Numbered from the stretch's first letter, positions 28,202 to 37,677 are shown. The stretch: DNA of 64,000 bases from Janibacter anophelis NBRC 107843 (GCF_001570945.1 NZ_BCSQ01000003.1:29221-93220); one strand, 5' to 3'. The notes: generated from the letters alone by a model not told the origin. Program-made: numbers and translations.

Positions 28202-29581
28202 ATGCGCAGGGTGCTCGAGTGGCTGACGAAGCACGTCGCGCTCTGCGGTGCGGCCCTCTGCGCCGTCGGTATCGGCCTGCTCGCGGCATCGGTCCTCGCT
28301 GACCTCGGGCGGTGGACCTACTACGGCGGGGTCGTCCTGCTCGTCGCCGGCCTCGCCCTGCTGCTCTCCCGTGTGCTGCGCACGCCCCTGGTCCTCGCGG
28401 CTGTCTGCCTGGCCGTCGCACTCGTTGCGGCGGGCGGCTCCTGGCTGGCGCTCAACGGGCTGCCCGACCAGCACGAGCACTGGGACGAGACGGGCGCGCC
28501 CAGCCACCTGACCGAGGACTCCTTCCGGCAGGATCGGGTCCTCTTCGCCGGGGGCAGCGCGCGCGACCTCGCCACCGGAGCCGTGCTGTGGACCGTCCCC
28601 GAGGACAGCCACGTGATGACGACGACCGACGAGACCGTCATCCTCAGCGAGCCCGTCGAGGACGGCGAGGGCACTCGTCTCATCGCGCGACTCATCGACA
28701 CCGGCCACCAGGTGTGGTGGGCCGACGTCGGCGAGGACCCCCACGCCATCGCCCAGCACGACGGCGTGCTCGTCGTCTCCTCGCGCAGCGGCACCGTCGG
28801 GCACGACCTGACCTCCGGCGTGGAGCTGTGGACCTCGGCCCGCCCGTCGGGGACGGAGTGCAAGCAGCGCGCGCCCTGGATCCCGGACTCCCGCGACCTG
28901 CGCCAGTCAGCGGTCTTCCTCCCCACGCCCGGCAGTGACACCGACACCGTCGACGTGCACCGGGTGGGCGACGGCGAGGTGTTGATCGAGGGCCTGGACT
29001 GCTCCGCCGCCGGCCGGATCGTCGGTGACGTGGCCGTCGAGCACGGCACCGACTCGATCCGCGGTGTCTCCGTGTCCTCGGGCGAGACCCGGTGGGAGCA
29101 GGAGTGGATCCGCGACGCCCAGCCCTTCGCCCTGCCCGACACCGGAGACGTCATCCACATCCCCGGTGACGAGGGCCAGTACCACTCCCTGGACCTGGTC
29201 ACGGGCGAGGTGACACCGACCGCGGCTCCCGACGGGTGGGTCGCGACGCACGACGAGATCCGCCACCAGCGGGCCGAGGTGCTCTGGCAGCCGGTGCGCC
29301 GCGGCGCGGAGGTGGGCCTGTGGGAGATCGGCAGCGACCGCGTCGTGCGCATCCCCGGCACCCCGTCCCTCGGCATCGCCGAGGCCGACGTCAGCGGGTG
29401 GGTGGCCGTCGTCGGCTCGACGCAGGACATCGTCGGCGACCGGCACCGCGCCACATGGGCGGTCTCACCCGAAGGTGAGGTGCGCGGTCCGTTCGCCGGT
29501 GGCAATGCCGCCCAAGACGGTGCCGCGACCATGGCCGACGGCGTGCTGCGGATCGGCGCGCGCGTCTATCCGCTCGACTGA
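28202..29581 (+). CDS. membrane-anchored propeller protein, paralogue 2
   Basis: A 459-residue paralogue of the preceding gene: three N-terminal helices including ADLGRWTYYGGVVLL and LVAAGGSWLALNGLP, then propeller-like repeats (ARDLATGAVLWTVPE; GHDLTSGVELWTSARPSG) and the closing TWAVSPEGEVRGPF. The shared DLGRW-YYGG and ALNG(I/L)P segments show recent common ancestry. TACACT at 28189-28194 is seven bases before the ATG, so this copy seems to have its own promoter rather than relying on read-through. Single conserved cysteines in both proteins near the middle might pair. Confidence 0.8.
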   Translation: MRRVLEWLTKHVALCGAALCAVGIGLLAASVLADLGRWTYYGGVVLLVAGLALLLSRVLRTPLVLAAVCLAVALVAAGGSWLALNGLPDQHEHWDETGAPSHLTEDSFRQDRVLFAGGSARDLATGAVLWTVPEDSHVMTTTDETVILSEPVEDGEGTRLIARLIDTGHQVWWADVGEDPHAIAQHDGVLVVSSRSGTVGHDLTSGVELWTSARPSGTECKQRAPWIPDSRDLRQSAVFLPTPGSDTDTVDVHRVGDGEVLIEGLDCSAAGRIVGDVAVEHGTDSIRGVSVSSGETRWEQEWIRDAQPFALPDTGDVIHIPGDEGQYHSLDLVTGEVTPTAAPDGWVATHDEIRHQRAEVLWQPVRRGAEVGLWEIGSDRVVRIPGTPSLGIAEADVSGWVAVVGSTQDIVGDRHRATWAVSPEGEVRGPFAGGNAAQDGAATMADGVLRIGARVYPLD

Positions 29582-29630
29582 GCGCGACCGGCTGGCTGTC
29601 GGCCGACCCGAGCGTCCGTGCCCGACCGGC

Positions 29631-30548
29631 TCAGCCGCGGTCGACGACGTGGATGGGTTCCTCCCCGGCGACCAGTCGGGCGAGCTGCTCGCGAAGCAGC
29701 GCCACCATGCGCGGACGGAATGCCTCGGTGACCCCGCCGACGTGCGGGCTGATGATGACACCGGGGGCCGACCACAGCGGGTGGCCTGCCGGCAGCGGCT
29801 CCGGGTCGGTGACGTCGAGCGCGAAGCGCAACCGGCCCGCCTCAGCGAGCGCCGCCTCGGTGTCCAGCGCGGGTCCGCGACCGACGTTGACGACGAGTGC
29901 CCCGTCGGGCAGGGCCGCGAGGGCCTCGGCCCCGAGGATGCCTCGGGTCGTGGCCGTCCCCGGCAGGACCGAGATGACGATGTCGTGCTGCGGCAGCAGG
30001 TCGAGCAGCTTGTCCGTGCCGTGGACGCGCTCGACGAGTTCGTCGCCGCCACGGGCGCGGGAGGCGAGCGCGGTCAGCTCCACCTCGAAGGGAGCCAGTC
30101 TCCGGCCGATCGCCGAGCCCACCGAGCCGTAGCCGAGGATCAGAACGCGCTTGTCGGCGAGCCCGGGGCGGAACTTCCGAGGCAACCACTCCCCCTTCGC
30201 CTGGGCCGTGGCGAACTCGTCGAACCCGCGCTGCGACGCGAGGACCAGCCCCACCGCCAGCTCCGCGGTCGCCGCGTCGTGCACGCCGTGCGCATTGGCG
30301 ATCGCCACGTGCTCGGGGACGACCGGCAGTGCCGCGTCGACGCCGGCCGACAGGAGCTGGACCAGGCGGACGGACGGCACCTGCGCGACCGGCTCGATGA
30401 GGTCCGGACCGCCCATGTACGGGGCGACGAAGACATCGAGCTCCTGCGTCGGCGGCGGATCCGTGGGGTCCCACACGAGTGCGGTGACGCCCTCGACCGG
30501 ACCCACGTCGTCGCGCCAGCTGCTGTCGGGGAAGGAGACGGTGACCAT
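29631..30548 (-). CDS. D-isomer-specific 2-hydroxyacid dehydrogenase
   Basis: A 305-residue NAD(P)-dependent dehydrogenase. The Rossmann motif is ILGYGSVGSAIGRRL at residue ~140; the catalytic Arg is in VNVGRGPALD, Glu in DVTDPEPLPAGHPLW and His in ISPHVGGVTEAF. Substrate is not predictable. It is a candidate for various 2-keto acid reductions and is too short and lacks the ACT/ASB domain to be SerA. TAGGCT (30555-30560) is six bases before the ATG. Divergent from the PH-like gene. Confidence 0.9.
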   Translation of the reverse strand: MVTVSFPDSSWRDDVGPVEGVTALVWDPTDPPPTQELDVFVAPYMGGPDLIEPVAQVPSVRLVQLLSAGVDAALPVVPEHVAIANAHGVHDAATAELAVGLVLASQRGFDEFATAQAKGEWLPRKFRPGLADKRVLILGYGSVGSAIGRRLAPFEVELTALASRARGGDELVERVHGTDKLLDLLPQHDIVISVLPGTATTRGILGAEALAALPDGALVVNVGRGPALDTEAALAEAGRLRFALDVTDPEPLPAGHPLWSAPGVIISPHVGGVTEAFRPRMVALLREQLARLVAGEEPIHVVDRG

Positions 30549-30602
30549 GGATCGAGCCTAGGCCGCCCCCGGGATCTCGCCGAGGCGACCTACCCTCGGG
30601 TC

Positions 30603-31106
30603 ATGCGACGTCGTCCGGACCCCGAAGCACTCGCGGCCACCTGGACCGGTGCGCTCAGGCGCGGCGAGACGATCGTCATCGAGCAGAGCCGCCTGCCCGC
30701 CGTCCGCTACCTGCTGCTCGTCATCGGGATGACGGTCGTGTGTGCGTGGGTGCTCACCCGCGACGGGTGGTGGCTGCGCACCGGCCTCATGTGGCTCGGC
30801 ATCGTCCTCTTCGGCGTCGTGGGGATCCCCGTGCTCGTCCGCCAGGTCGTCCGCGGCAAGGAGCCCGTCGTGCGGATCACCGGCTCGACCGTCAGCGTGG
30901 GCGACGAGGTGATCCCCCTCGCCGAGATCACCGCGGTCCGGCGCCACGACGGGGCCTACGGCGATCAGGCCCCCGAGGGCCCCGGCGGGGTCAGCGTCCT
31001 GCGCGGTGAGGAGCACGCGCTCGAGATCCCACTGCCGCCGTGGGTGCCGACCGGGGCGGTGGAGCGCACGCTGCTCCCCGGACCCCCAGCACCCGGTTCG
31101 AGGTAG
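30603..31106 (+). CDS. PH-domain-like membrane protein, unknown
   Basis: A 167-residue protein with two adjacent membrane helices at residues ~37-85 (YLLLVIGMTVVCAWVL and GLMWLGIVLFGVVGIPVLV) followed by a cytoplasmic segment (VRITGSTVSVGDEVIPLAEI) resembling bacterial PH-like modules. No enzymatic motif. TACCCT at 30591-30596 is six bases before the ATG. Ends at a terminator shared with gatB. Confidence 0.75.
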   Translation: MRRRPDPEALAATWTGALRRGETIVIEQSRLPAVRYLLLVIGMTVVCAWVLTRDGWWLRTGLMWLGIVLFGVVGIPVLVRQVVRGKEPVVRITGSTVSVGDEVIPLAEITAVRRHDGAYGDQAPEGPGGVSVLRGEEHALEIPLPPWVPTGAVERTLLPGPPAPGSR

Positions 31107-31134
31107 TCGACGGCCTCCTGGGGGCACTCGACCA

Positions 31135-31176
31135 GATCGACCCGGGGGACGCGGGACGCGCTCCCCCGGGTCGATC
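31135..31176. terminator. bidirectional terminator hairpin before the end of gatB
   Basis: Fifteen-base perfect arms, GATCGACCCGGGGGA (31135-31149) and its complement at 31162-31176, with a 12-base loop. It lies between two convergent genes. Confidence 0.75.
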
Positions 31177-31182
31177 CCGAGA

Positions 31183-32751
31183 TCAGGCGCCGAGCTTGGC
31201 GAGGATCATCTCGCGCGCCTTGCCGGCGTCGGCCTGGCCCTTCATCTCCTTCATGACCTGACCGATGAGCGCCCCAGCGGCCTGGACCTTGCCGCCGCGG
31301 ATCTTGTCGGCGACGTCGGGGTTGGCCTCGATGACCTTGTCGACCGCTGCCTCGAGGGCGCCGTCGTCCTGGACCAGCTCGAGACCGCGCGCATCGGCGA
31401 CGGCGGTGGGGCCCCCTTCGCCGTCGAGGACGCCCTCGAGGACCTGACGGGCCATCTTGTCGTTGAGCCGGCCCGCGCCGACCATCGACTCGAGCTCTGC
31501 GACGTGCGCCGGGGTGACGCCCACCTGCTCGGCATAGGTCGTCAGGTCGACACCCTCGGTGTTGGCCCGGCGGGAGGGCTCGCCGAGCCACCACTTGCGG
31601 GCGGCCTGCGGCGTGGCGCCGGCGGCGACGGTCTCCTCGATGAGCTCGGTCGCGCCCGCGTTGAGCACGTCGCGCATCTCCAGGTCGGAGTAGCCCCACT
31701 CGCCCTGCAGCCGCTTGCGGCGCTGGGCCGGCGGCTCGGGCAGCGTGGCGCGCAGCTCCTCGACCCACTCACGGCTGGGCGCGACGGGCACGAGGTCCGG
31801 CTCGGGGAAGTAGCGGTAGTCCTCGGCGTCGGACTTCTCCCGGCCACTCGTCGTGATGCCGGTGTCCTCGTGCCAGTGGCGCGTCTCCTGCAGGATCGAG
31901 CCGCCGGAGGTCAGGACCGCGGCGTGGCGGCAGACCTCGTAGCGCACCGCCCGCTCCACCGAGCGCAGCGAGTTGACGTTCTTGGTCTCGGTCCGGGTGC
32001 CGAGCGGGACGGCGAGCTGCTCGGGAGCGGCCGGGTCGCTCCCTTCGCGCGGACGCAGGGAGAGGTTGACGTCGCAGCGCATCGAGCCCTGCTCCATCTT
32101 GACGTCGGAGACGTCGAGGGCGCGCAGCAGGTCACGCAGCGCGGCGACATAGGCCTTGGCGACCTCCGGGGCGCGCTCGCCCGCGCCGACGATCGGACGG
32201 GTGACGATCTCGATGAGCGGGATGCCGGCGCGGTTGAAGTCGACGAGCGAGTACTCGGCGCCCTGGATGCGGCCGGTGGCGCCACCGACGTGCAGGCTCT
32301 TGCCGGTGTCCTCCTCCATGTGGGCGCGCTCGATCTCGACTCTAAAAATCTCTGAGGTCTCGCCATTCTTGCCCGGGATCTCGACGTCGAGGTAACCGTC
32401 GAAGGCGATCGGCTCGTCGTACTGCGAGGTCTGGAAGTTCTTCGGCATGTCCGGGTAGAAGTAGTTCTTCCGGGCGAAACGGCACCACTGCGCGATCTCG
32501 CAGTTGAGGGCAAGGCCGATGCGGATCGCCGACTCGACGCCGATCGCGTTGACGACCGGGAGGGCGCCGGGCAGGCCGAGGCACACCGGGCAGACCTGCG
32601 TGTTGGGCTCGGCGCCGAATCCGGTGGCGCACCCGCAGAACATCTTGGTGTTGGTGCCGAGCTCGACGTGGACCTCCAGGCCCATGACGGGGTCGAAGGT
32701 GGACAGGGCCTCGTCGTACCCGAGGACCTCGTCGGTGGTGCTGCTCGCCAT
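31183..32751 (-). CDS. gatB: Asp/Glu-tRNA amidotransferase subunit B
   Basis: A 522-residue GatB that phosphorylates and amidates Glu-tRNA(Gln) or Asp-tRNA(Asn). [28 protein letters not shown] and the C-terminal YqeY-like tail ([20 protein letters not shown]) are all present. gatA ends three bases upstream. An unusually AT-rich stretch at 32338-32352 encodes EIFRVE with ATT TTT AGA, codons almost absent elsewhere in the window. The reading frame and protein are intact there, so it is not an error in frame. Confidence 0.97.
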   Translation of the reverse strand: MASSTTDEVLGYDEALSTFDPVMGLEVHVELGTNTKMFCGCATGFGAEPNTQVCPVCLGLPGALPVVNAIGVESAIRIGLALNCEIAQWCRFARKNYFYPDMPKNFQTSQYDEPIAFDGYLDVEIPGKNGETSEIFRVEIERAHMEEDTGKSLHVGGATGRIQGAEYSLVDFNRAGIPLIEIVTRPIVGAGERAPEVAKAYVAALRDLLRALDVSDVKMEQGSMRCDVNLSLRPREGSDPAAPEQLAVPLGTRTETKNVNSLRSVERAVRYEVCRHAAVLTSGGSILQETRHWHEDTGITTSGREKSDAEDYRYFPEPDLVPVAPSREWVEELRATLPEPPAQRRKRLQGEWGYSDLEMRDVLNAGATELIEETVAAGATPQAARKWWLGEPSRRANTEGVDLTTYAEQVGVTPAHVAELESMVGAGRLNDKMARQVLEGVLDGEGGPTAVADARGLELVQDDGALEAAVDKVIEANPDVADKIRGGKVQAAGALIGQVMKEMKGQADAGKAREMILAKLGA

Positions 32752-32754
32752 GTC

Positions 32755-34269
32755 TCAGGCTCCCTTCATGACGGCCAGCTCGGGGGCCTGCTCGAGCAGG
32801 TGACCACCCCAGGCGGAGACGAGACGCTGCTCGAGGGCGGCGCCGACGGTGTAGAGGCGGTCGTCCGCCATGGCGGGCGCGAGGATCTGGAAGCCCGCGG
32901 GCAGCCCGTCCTCGGCGCGGCCGCTCGGCAGCGACATGCCGGGCACTCCGGCGAGGTTGGCCGGGATGGTCGCGATGTCACCGCGGTACATGGCCATCGG
33001 GTCGTCCGTCTTCTCACCGAAGCGGAAGGCGGTCGTCGGCGCCGTCGGGCTGACGAGGACGTCGGCGGCCTGGAAGGCCGCGGCGAAGTCGTCGGCGATG
33101 AGGCGGCGGACCTTTTGCGCGCTGCCGTAGTAGGCGTCGTAGTAGCCCGAGGAGAGGGCGTAGGTGCCGAGGATGATGCGGCGCTTGACCTCGTCACCGA
33201 AGCCGGCGTCACGGCTGGCGGCCATGACCTGCTCGGCACTCGGGGCGTCGACGCCCTCGGGACCGACCCGCAGGCCGTAGCGCATCGCGTCGAAGCGGGC
33301 GAGGTTGCTGCTCGCCTCGCTCGGCATGATCAGGTAGTACGCGCCGAGAGCGTGCACGAAGTTGGGGCAGGAGACCTCGACGACCTCTGCGCCGGCGTCG
33401 ACGAGGTGCTGGACCGACTCGTCGAAGCGGGCCTGCACGAGCGGCGAGAAGCCCTCTCCCGTCAGCTCCTTGACGATGCCGATGCGCATCCCGGAGACGT
33501 CGGCGCGCTGGGCGGCGCCGACGACGTCGGGCACCTGCTGGTCGATGGAGGTCGAGTCGAGCGGGTCGTGACCGGCCATGACCTCGTGCAGGAGCGCGGT
33601 GTCGAGGACGGTGCGCGCGCACGGGCCGGCTTGGTCGAGGGAGGACGCCATGGCGACGAGGCCGTAGCGGGAGACGGCGCCGTAGGTGGGCTTGACGCCG
33701 ACCGAACCGGTGACGGCAGCGGGCTGGCGGATCGAGCCACCCGTGTCGGTGCCGGTCGCCAGCGGTGCCTGCCAGGAGGCGACGACCGCGCTGGACCCAC
33801 CGCCGGAGCCACCGGGGATCCGGTCGAGGTCCCACGGGTTGCGGGTCAGGCCGTAGGCGGAGTGCTCGGTGGAGGAGCCCATCGCGAACTCGTCCATGTT
33901 GGTCTTGCCGAGGATCGGCAGGCCGGCCGCCTTGAGGCGAGCGACGACGGTGGAGTCGTACGGCGGGACCCAGCCCTCGAGGATCTTGGAGCCGGCGGTC
34001 GTCGGGATGCCGGTCGTCGTCATGACGTCCTTGACCGCGATCGGGACGCCGGCGAGACGGTGCAGGCTCTCTCCCTTCGCGCGGCGCTCGTCGACGGCAC
34101 GGGCCTCGGCGAGGGCGGACTCGCCGGCGACGTGCAGGTAGGCGCCGACCTGCTCGTCGACTCCCTCGATGCGGTCGAGGTGGGCGCGGGTGACCTGCTC
34201 GGAGGAGAGGTCACCGGAGGCCAGCGCGTCCGCGAGCGCGGCAGCGGTCATGCGGGTGGGGTCGCTCAT
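32755..34269 (-). CDS. gatA: Asp/Glu-tRNA amidotransferase subunit A
   Basis: A 504-residue amidase-signature enzyme releasing ammonia from glutamine. The catalytic Lys is in VAVKDVMTT, the cis-Ser in [11 protein letters not shown] and the nucleophile region is [13 protein letters not shown]. Full length. The ATG is 14 bases after gatC; gatB follows after three bases. This confirms indirect Gln (and possibly Asn) tRNA charging. Confidence 0.97.
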   Translation of the reverse strand: MSDPTRMTAAALADALASGDLSSEQVTRAHLDRIEGVDEQVGAYLHVAGESALAEARAVDERRAKGESLHRLAGVPIAVKDVMTTTGIPTTAGSKILEGWVPPYDSTVVARLKAAGLPILGKTNMDEFAMGSSTEHSAYGLTRNPWDLDRIPGGSGGGSSAVVASWQAPLATGTDTGGSIRQPAAVTGSVGVKPTYGAVSRYGLVAMASSLDQAGPCARTVLDTALLHEVMAGHDPLDSTSIDQQVPDVVGAAQRADVSGMRIGIVKELTGEGFSPLVQARFDESVQHLVDAGAEVVEVSCPNFVHALGAYYLIMPSEASSNLARFDAMRYGLRVGPEGVDAPSAEQVMAASRDAGFGDEVKRRIILGTYALSSGYYDAYYGSAQKVRRLIADDFAAAFQAADVLVSPTAPTTAFRFGEKTDDPMAMYRGDIATIPANLAGVPGMSLPSGRAEDGLPAGFQILAPAMADDRLYTVGAALEQRLVSAWGGHLLEQAPELAVMKGA

Positions 34270-34283
34270 GGGGTCCTTCTGGC

Positions 34284-34580
34284 TCAGTCTTCGGTGAGGA
34301 TGCGCGGGACGGCGAAGCGCTGGACCTCGGAGGCCGGCGCCATGGCCAGGGCCTGCTCGGGCGTCAGCGACGGGCGCACCTCGTCCGGACGGGTGACGTT
34401 GACGATCGGCATCGGGTGGCTCATCGGCTCGACGCCCTCGATCGGCGCCTGCTGGACGGCCTCGACGGAGGAGATGATCGTCCCGAGCTCCCCGACCATG
34501 CGGTCGAGCTCGGCGGCGGAGAGGTCGATACGGGCCAACGAGGCCAGATGGGCCACGTCGTCGCGGGAGAGGTCAGACAT
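34284..34580 (-). CDS. gatC: Asp/Glu-tRNA amidotransferase subunit C
   Basis: A 98-residue protein, [20 protein letters not shown] at the start and [15 protein letters not shown] near the end, the typical GatC pattern wrapping GatA and GatB. First gene of gatCAB. TAGACT (34588-34593, minus strand) is seven bases before the ATG, no ribosome site; the same arrangement is seen before the cysteine desulfurase gene. Confidence 0.95.
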   Translation of the reverse strand: MSDLSRDDVAHLASLARIDLSAAELDRMVGELGTIISSVEAVQQAPIEGVEPMSHPMPIVNVTRPDEVRPSLTPEQALAMAPASEVQRFAVPRILTED

Positions 34581-34677
34581 GGCGCACAGTCTAGGAGCCG
34601 ACGAAGGGGGTGGCCGCGCCGGTCGTCGCGGAGTCCCGTGGGGCCGCAGGGAGCGCGGGCTCGGCGTCCGGCCAAGG

Positions 34678-34787
34678 TGACTCGCGGGTACGACGACACG
34701 CTCGGTGGAGCCTCTTGCGCTGACCCCCGCTGTGACGCGGCGAGGTCACGCACGGTACGACGCGCATGTCGTCGTACCCGCGAGTCA
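34678..34787. repeat. 110-bp inverted-repeat element, upstream copy
   Basis: Perfect 21-base terminal inverted repeats containing ACTCGCGGGTACGACGAC (34678-34698 and 34767-34787). The 68-base interior has no gene. The same ends recur at 35740-35848. The two copies flank the DUF559-like gene. Looks like a MITE-type mobile palindrome. Confidence 0.9.
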
Positions 34788-34834
34788 TAAAGCCTGTGGA
34801 CAGCCCAGAGCGCGGTCCCGTCCGAGGCGCGACG

Positions 34835-35770
34835 ATGCTGGACATGCAGGTGGAGGAGGTCCTCGCCGAGCTCGGAGGGGTCGCCACCCGCGCCGAGCTC
34901 CTCGCGCATGTCACGGAGCACGCCCTCCGCGGGGCCTTGGCGCAGAGCCGCATCACGCGGTGCGGGCGGGGGCGCTACGCGCTGCCTCCGACGCCACCCA
35001 GCGCCGAGCGGGTGACGTCGGTCGAGTTGGCCCGCAGGGGGCGGCAGGCGGCCCACCAGGTGTCCGGCACCGCCATCCTGCTGAGTGCTGCAGCGCGCTG
35101 GGGGTGGCGCACGAAGTGGGTGCCCACTCGCCCTCAGGTTGCCGTCCCGCTGGGGCGCAAGGTCCCGCCGTCGGTCCGTCGTTCGCTCGATGTGCGCTGG
35201 CGAGACATCCCCACCCGGGAGCGAGACGACGGCTGGGTGACCGACCGGATCCGCACCGCCATGGACTGTGCCGTGCTCCTGCCCCCCGACGAGGCCCTCG
35301 CCGTCCTCGACTCCGCTCTGCGTGAGGGCGCCGTCGACAAGGACGAGCTGGGTTTGGCGGCAGCGGCACTCCCCACTCAGCAGCGCAGTCGCGTCGAGCA
35401 GCTCGTCACGATGGCGAGTGACAAGCCCGCCAACCCCTTCGAATCGGTCATGCGGTGGATCGTCTCCGACATCGCCGGGCTGGTCGTGCGGCCGCAGGTC
35501 GAGATCCACGACCACGCCGGCAAGATCGGCACCGTCGACCTCGCCGACGAGCATCTTCTGATCATCCTGGAGGCCGATTCCTTTGAGTGGCACGGCCAGC
35601 TGGAGGGGCTCGAGAAGGACTGCCTTCGCTACAACCGGTTCGTGGCCGGTGGCTGGTTGGTCCTGAGGTTCACCTGGGACCAGGTAATGAACCACCCAGA
35701 ACGGGTCCGCGAGATCGTCCTGCGGACGGTGGCCCTACGTGACTCGCGGGTACGACGACACGCTGGGTGA
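34835..35770 (+). CDS. AbiEi-like N-terminus plus DUF559/Vsr-like nuclease domain
   Basis: A 311-residue protein. Residues 1-60 (VEEVLAELGGVATRAELLAH) look like the winged-helix module of AbiEi-type antitoxins. Residues ~215-300 resemble DUF559: Asp235 in GTVDLADE, then ILEADSFEWHG (Glu246, Asp248) and YNRFVAGGWLVLRFTWDQV fit a PD-(D/E)XK-type nuclease core. Such stand-alone proteins are common in actinobacteria and unproven. No partner toxin gene is adjacent. ATG 34835 follows GAGG by seven bases; 34844 is an alternative. The last 11 codons and stop are supplied by the downstream inverted-repeat element. Confidence 0.8.
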   Translation: MLDMQVEEVLAELGGVATRAELLAHVTEHALRGALAQSRITRCGRGRYALPPTPPSAERVTSVELARRGRQAAHQVSGTAILLSAAARWGWRTKWVPTRPQVAVPLGRKVPPSVRRSLDVRWRDIPTRERDDGWVTDRIRTAMDCAVLLPPDEALAVLDSALREGAVDKDELGLAAAALPTQQRSRVEQLVTMASDKPANPFESVMRWIVSDIAGLVVRPQVEIHDHAGKIGTVDLADEHLLIILEADSFEWHGQLEGLEKDCLRYNRFVAGGWLVLRFTWDQVMNHPERVREIVLRTVALRDSRVRRHAG

Positions 35771-35848
35771 GTTGCCGCCCGCGAGCCCGCACCAGAAGCA
35801 GGGCCGAGGACCACGGAGTGGCCAGCCTGTCGTCGTACCCGCGAGTCA
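35740..35848. repeat. 109-bp inverted-repeat element, downstream copy
   Basis: Same 21-base ends as 34678-34787 (here 35740-35760 and 35828-35848) with a diverged interior. The left end overlaps the 3' end of the DUF559-like gene, whose final residues DSRVRRHAG are read from it. Confidence 0.9.
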
Positions 35849-35876
35849 CGAGCCGTGGGGCGGCGTCGCGGAGCGG

Positions 35877-36680
35877 TCAGAGCAGGGGCACGGCGGCCCG
35901 GGCCGCGCGCACCGCCTCGCGGTCCACCTCCGCGTCGAGCACGTCTTCTCCCCCACCCAGCCGCGCACGGACCTCCCCGGTCGGGTCGGCGAGGGCGGAG
36001 CGACCGATGCCGTACGGCCCGGAGACCGACTCGCGGGTCCATGCCTGACCGACCGCGAGCAGCCAGGACTGCGCGTCGTGGGCGCGCGCCCGGGTGAGCA
36101 GGTCCCACTGCGACGCCTTGCCGGGGCCGTCACCCCAGGAAGCGGGCAGCACGACGAGCTCGGCCCCGGCCCGCCCGAGCCGGGTGAACTGCTCACCGAA
36201 GCGCACGTCGTAGCAGGTCGCCAGCCCCACCCGCCAACCCTCGACGTCGAGCGTAACGACCCCGTCACCGGGCGCGACCGTGTCGGACTCGCGATGGCCG
36301 AAGGCGTCGTAGAGGTGGATCTTGCGGTAGCTGGTCTCAGTGATACCCGGCCCGGTGACGAGCAGGGTGTTGTGCACCCGCGAGCGCTCCTTGCCGTCCT
36401 CGGTCGTGATCTCGTCGGCAGGTGTGAACATCCCGACGACCAGCGTCACCCCGTGGCGCTGCGCGACCTCACGCACCCCGTCGGCGAAGCGCCCGTCGAG
36501 GGGCTCGGCCACGGTGTCGAGCCTCCCGGCGAAGCTGGCCATCGCCGCCTCGGGGTGGACGACGAGCCGGGCCCCGCGCTCGGCTGCCACCGAGGTGAGC
36601 TCGTCGATGCGGGCGAGGTTGGCGCTGGGGTCTCCCGTGGAGCTCCACTGGCATCCCGCGATCCGCAGGCGCGCGCTCAC
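35877..36680 (-). CDS. carbon-nitrogen hydrolase (nitrilase superfamily)
   Basis: A 267-residue amidohydrolase. The triad is complete: Glu44 in VHPEAAM, Lys120 in YRKIHLYDAFG and Cys156 in ATCYDVRF. It resembles the omega-amidase/Nit group, which remove metabolite damage products such as deaminated glutathione; the actual substrate is not determinable. The GTG start at 36680 overlaps the TGA of the SRPBCC gene (GTGA), so they are translationally coupled. Confidence 0.92.
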   Translation of the reverse strand: MSARLRIAGCQWSSTGDPSANLARIDELTSVAAERGARLVVHPEAAMASFAGRLDTVAEPLDGRFADGVREVAQRHGVTLVVGMFTPADEITTEDGKERSRVHNTLLVTGPGITETSYRKIHLYDAFGHRESDTVAPGDGVVTLDVEGWRVGLATCYDVRFGEQFTRLGRAGAELVVLPASWGDGPGKASQWDLLTRARAHDAQSWLLAVGQAWTRESVSGPYGIGRSALADPTGEVRARLGGGEDVLDAEVDREAVRAARAAVPLL

Positions 36681-37210
36681 GCCGCGCCACCCCCTTCGCC
36701 CTCGCTCGGCAGAGCCCGCCGGGCCATGTCCTCCCGGGCGGCCGCGAGGACCTGCTCGTCCCGGCACCCCTGCGCGAAGCCCTCGATGCGCCGGGCGATC
36801 TCCCGCCCCAGCAGCCACTGCCCGATCGGGTGCGCGATCCGCTGCAGCCAGGTCGGTCGCACGTCGTAGGTGTACTTCCACACGGCGAGGGTCCCCTCGC
36901 CGTCCGCCTGGAAGCGCCACCCGCCGCCGAAGCGCGCGAAGAACCACGGCCCGGTCACCATCGTCATCCCCACCGACGTCGGCGGGCGCCACGAGACGTA
37001 CTCGCTCACCATGGCCGGCGAGATCGGGCCGGCGAAGGACGAGCGGGTGAAGGTGCGCACCCCCACACCCGGCTCACGCGCCCCGTCGAGGAAGCGTTGC
37101 TCGCGGATGAACGGGTCCCACCGGCGACGGACAGCACCCGTCGTCTGGGACACGGCGAAGGCGAGGTCCGGCGGGACCGGGACGTGCACGTCGGCGCTGA
37201 CCTGGGGCAT
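36677..37210 (-). CDS. SRPBCC (START-like) family protein
   Basis: A 177-residue helix-grip protein: an N-terminal strand VSADVHVPVPPDLAFAVSQT, a central RTFTRSSFAG and the long C-terminal helix LLGREIARRIEGFAQGCR. The fold binds hydrophobic ligands in its cavity. It is divergent from the HIT gene: the two starts are 23 bases apart and share a palindromic -10 region. TAGGGT is six bases before this ATG. Confidence 0.85.
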   Translation of the reverse strand: MPQVSADVHVPVPPDLAFAVSQTTGAVRRRWDPFIREQRFLDGAREPGVGVRTFTRSSFAGPISPAMVSEYVSWRPPTSVGMTMVTGPWFFARFGGGWRFQADGEGTLAVWKYTYDVRPTWLQRIAHPIGQWLLGREIARRIEGFAQGCRDEQVLAAAREDMARRALPSEGEGGGAA

Positions 37211-37216
37211 GCCTCC

Positions 37217-37226
37217 ACCCTAGGGT
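37217..37226. promoter_or_regulatory. palindromic ACCCTAGGGT serving two divergent genes
   Basis: The ten-base palindrome gives TAGGGT on both strands (37222-37217 and 37221-37226), 6 nt before the SRPBCC ATG and 7 nt before the HIT ATG. It appears to be one double-faced -10 element for two leaderless messages, which could not be occupied in both directions at once. Confidence 0.5.
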
Positions 37227-37233
37227 GAGGTGC

Positions 37234-37677
37234 ATGGCGACTCTCTTCACGAAGATCATCGAGGGCGAGATCCCGGGACGGTTCGTGTGGTCCGACGAGA
37301 CCTGCGTGGCCTTCCTGACGATCGAGCCGCTCACGGACGGGCACGCGATGGTCGTGCCCCGCGCCGAGCTCGAGCAGTGGACCGACGCGGACGAGCAGAC
37401 CTGGGCGCACCTGCAGCGGGTCGCGATGATCATCGGCCGCGCGCAGCAGGCCGAGTGGGAGGCGCCGCGGATCGGCATGCTGCTCGAGGGCTTCCTCGTC
37501 CCGCACCTGCACGTCCACACGTGGCCGGCGTTCTCGCCCAAGGACTTCGACCCGCACGCGACGATGCGTGACGTGTCCGACGAGCGCTTCGATGAGGCGG
37601 CCGAGCGGCTGCGGGCCCGGCTGCGCTCCGACGGGCACGGCGAGCACGTCCCGGGGCCGGGGGCGCTGCCCGCATGA
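37234..37677 (+). CDS. HIT family nucleotide-binding protein
   Basis: A 147-residue HIT hydrolase or transferase. The histidine triad is [12 protein letters not shown] near residue 92, and the N-terminus [19 protein letters not shown] is typical of HinT-like proteins that hydrolyse nucleoside phosphoramidates. The ATG at 37234 is preceded by TAGGGT or, read otherwise, by GGTGAGG as ribosome site. Its TGA overlaps the next gene's ATG by four bases. Confidence 0.92.
   Translation: MATLFTKIIEGEIPGRFVWSDETCVAFLTIEPLTDGHAMVVPRAELEQWTDADEQTWAHLQRVAMIIGRAQQAEWEAPRIGMLLEGFLVPHLHVHTWPAFSPKDFDPHATMRDVSDERFDEAAERLRARLRSDGHGEHVPGPGALPA

Noticed and set aside
32338..32352. Frameshift or sequencing error in gatB at the AT-rich patch
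   Set aside because: The frame continues with conserved GatB sequence on both sides.
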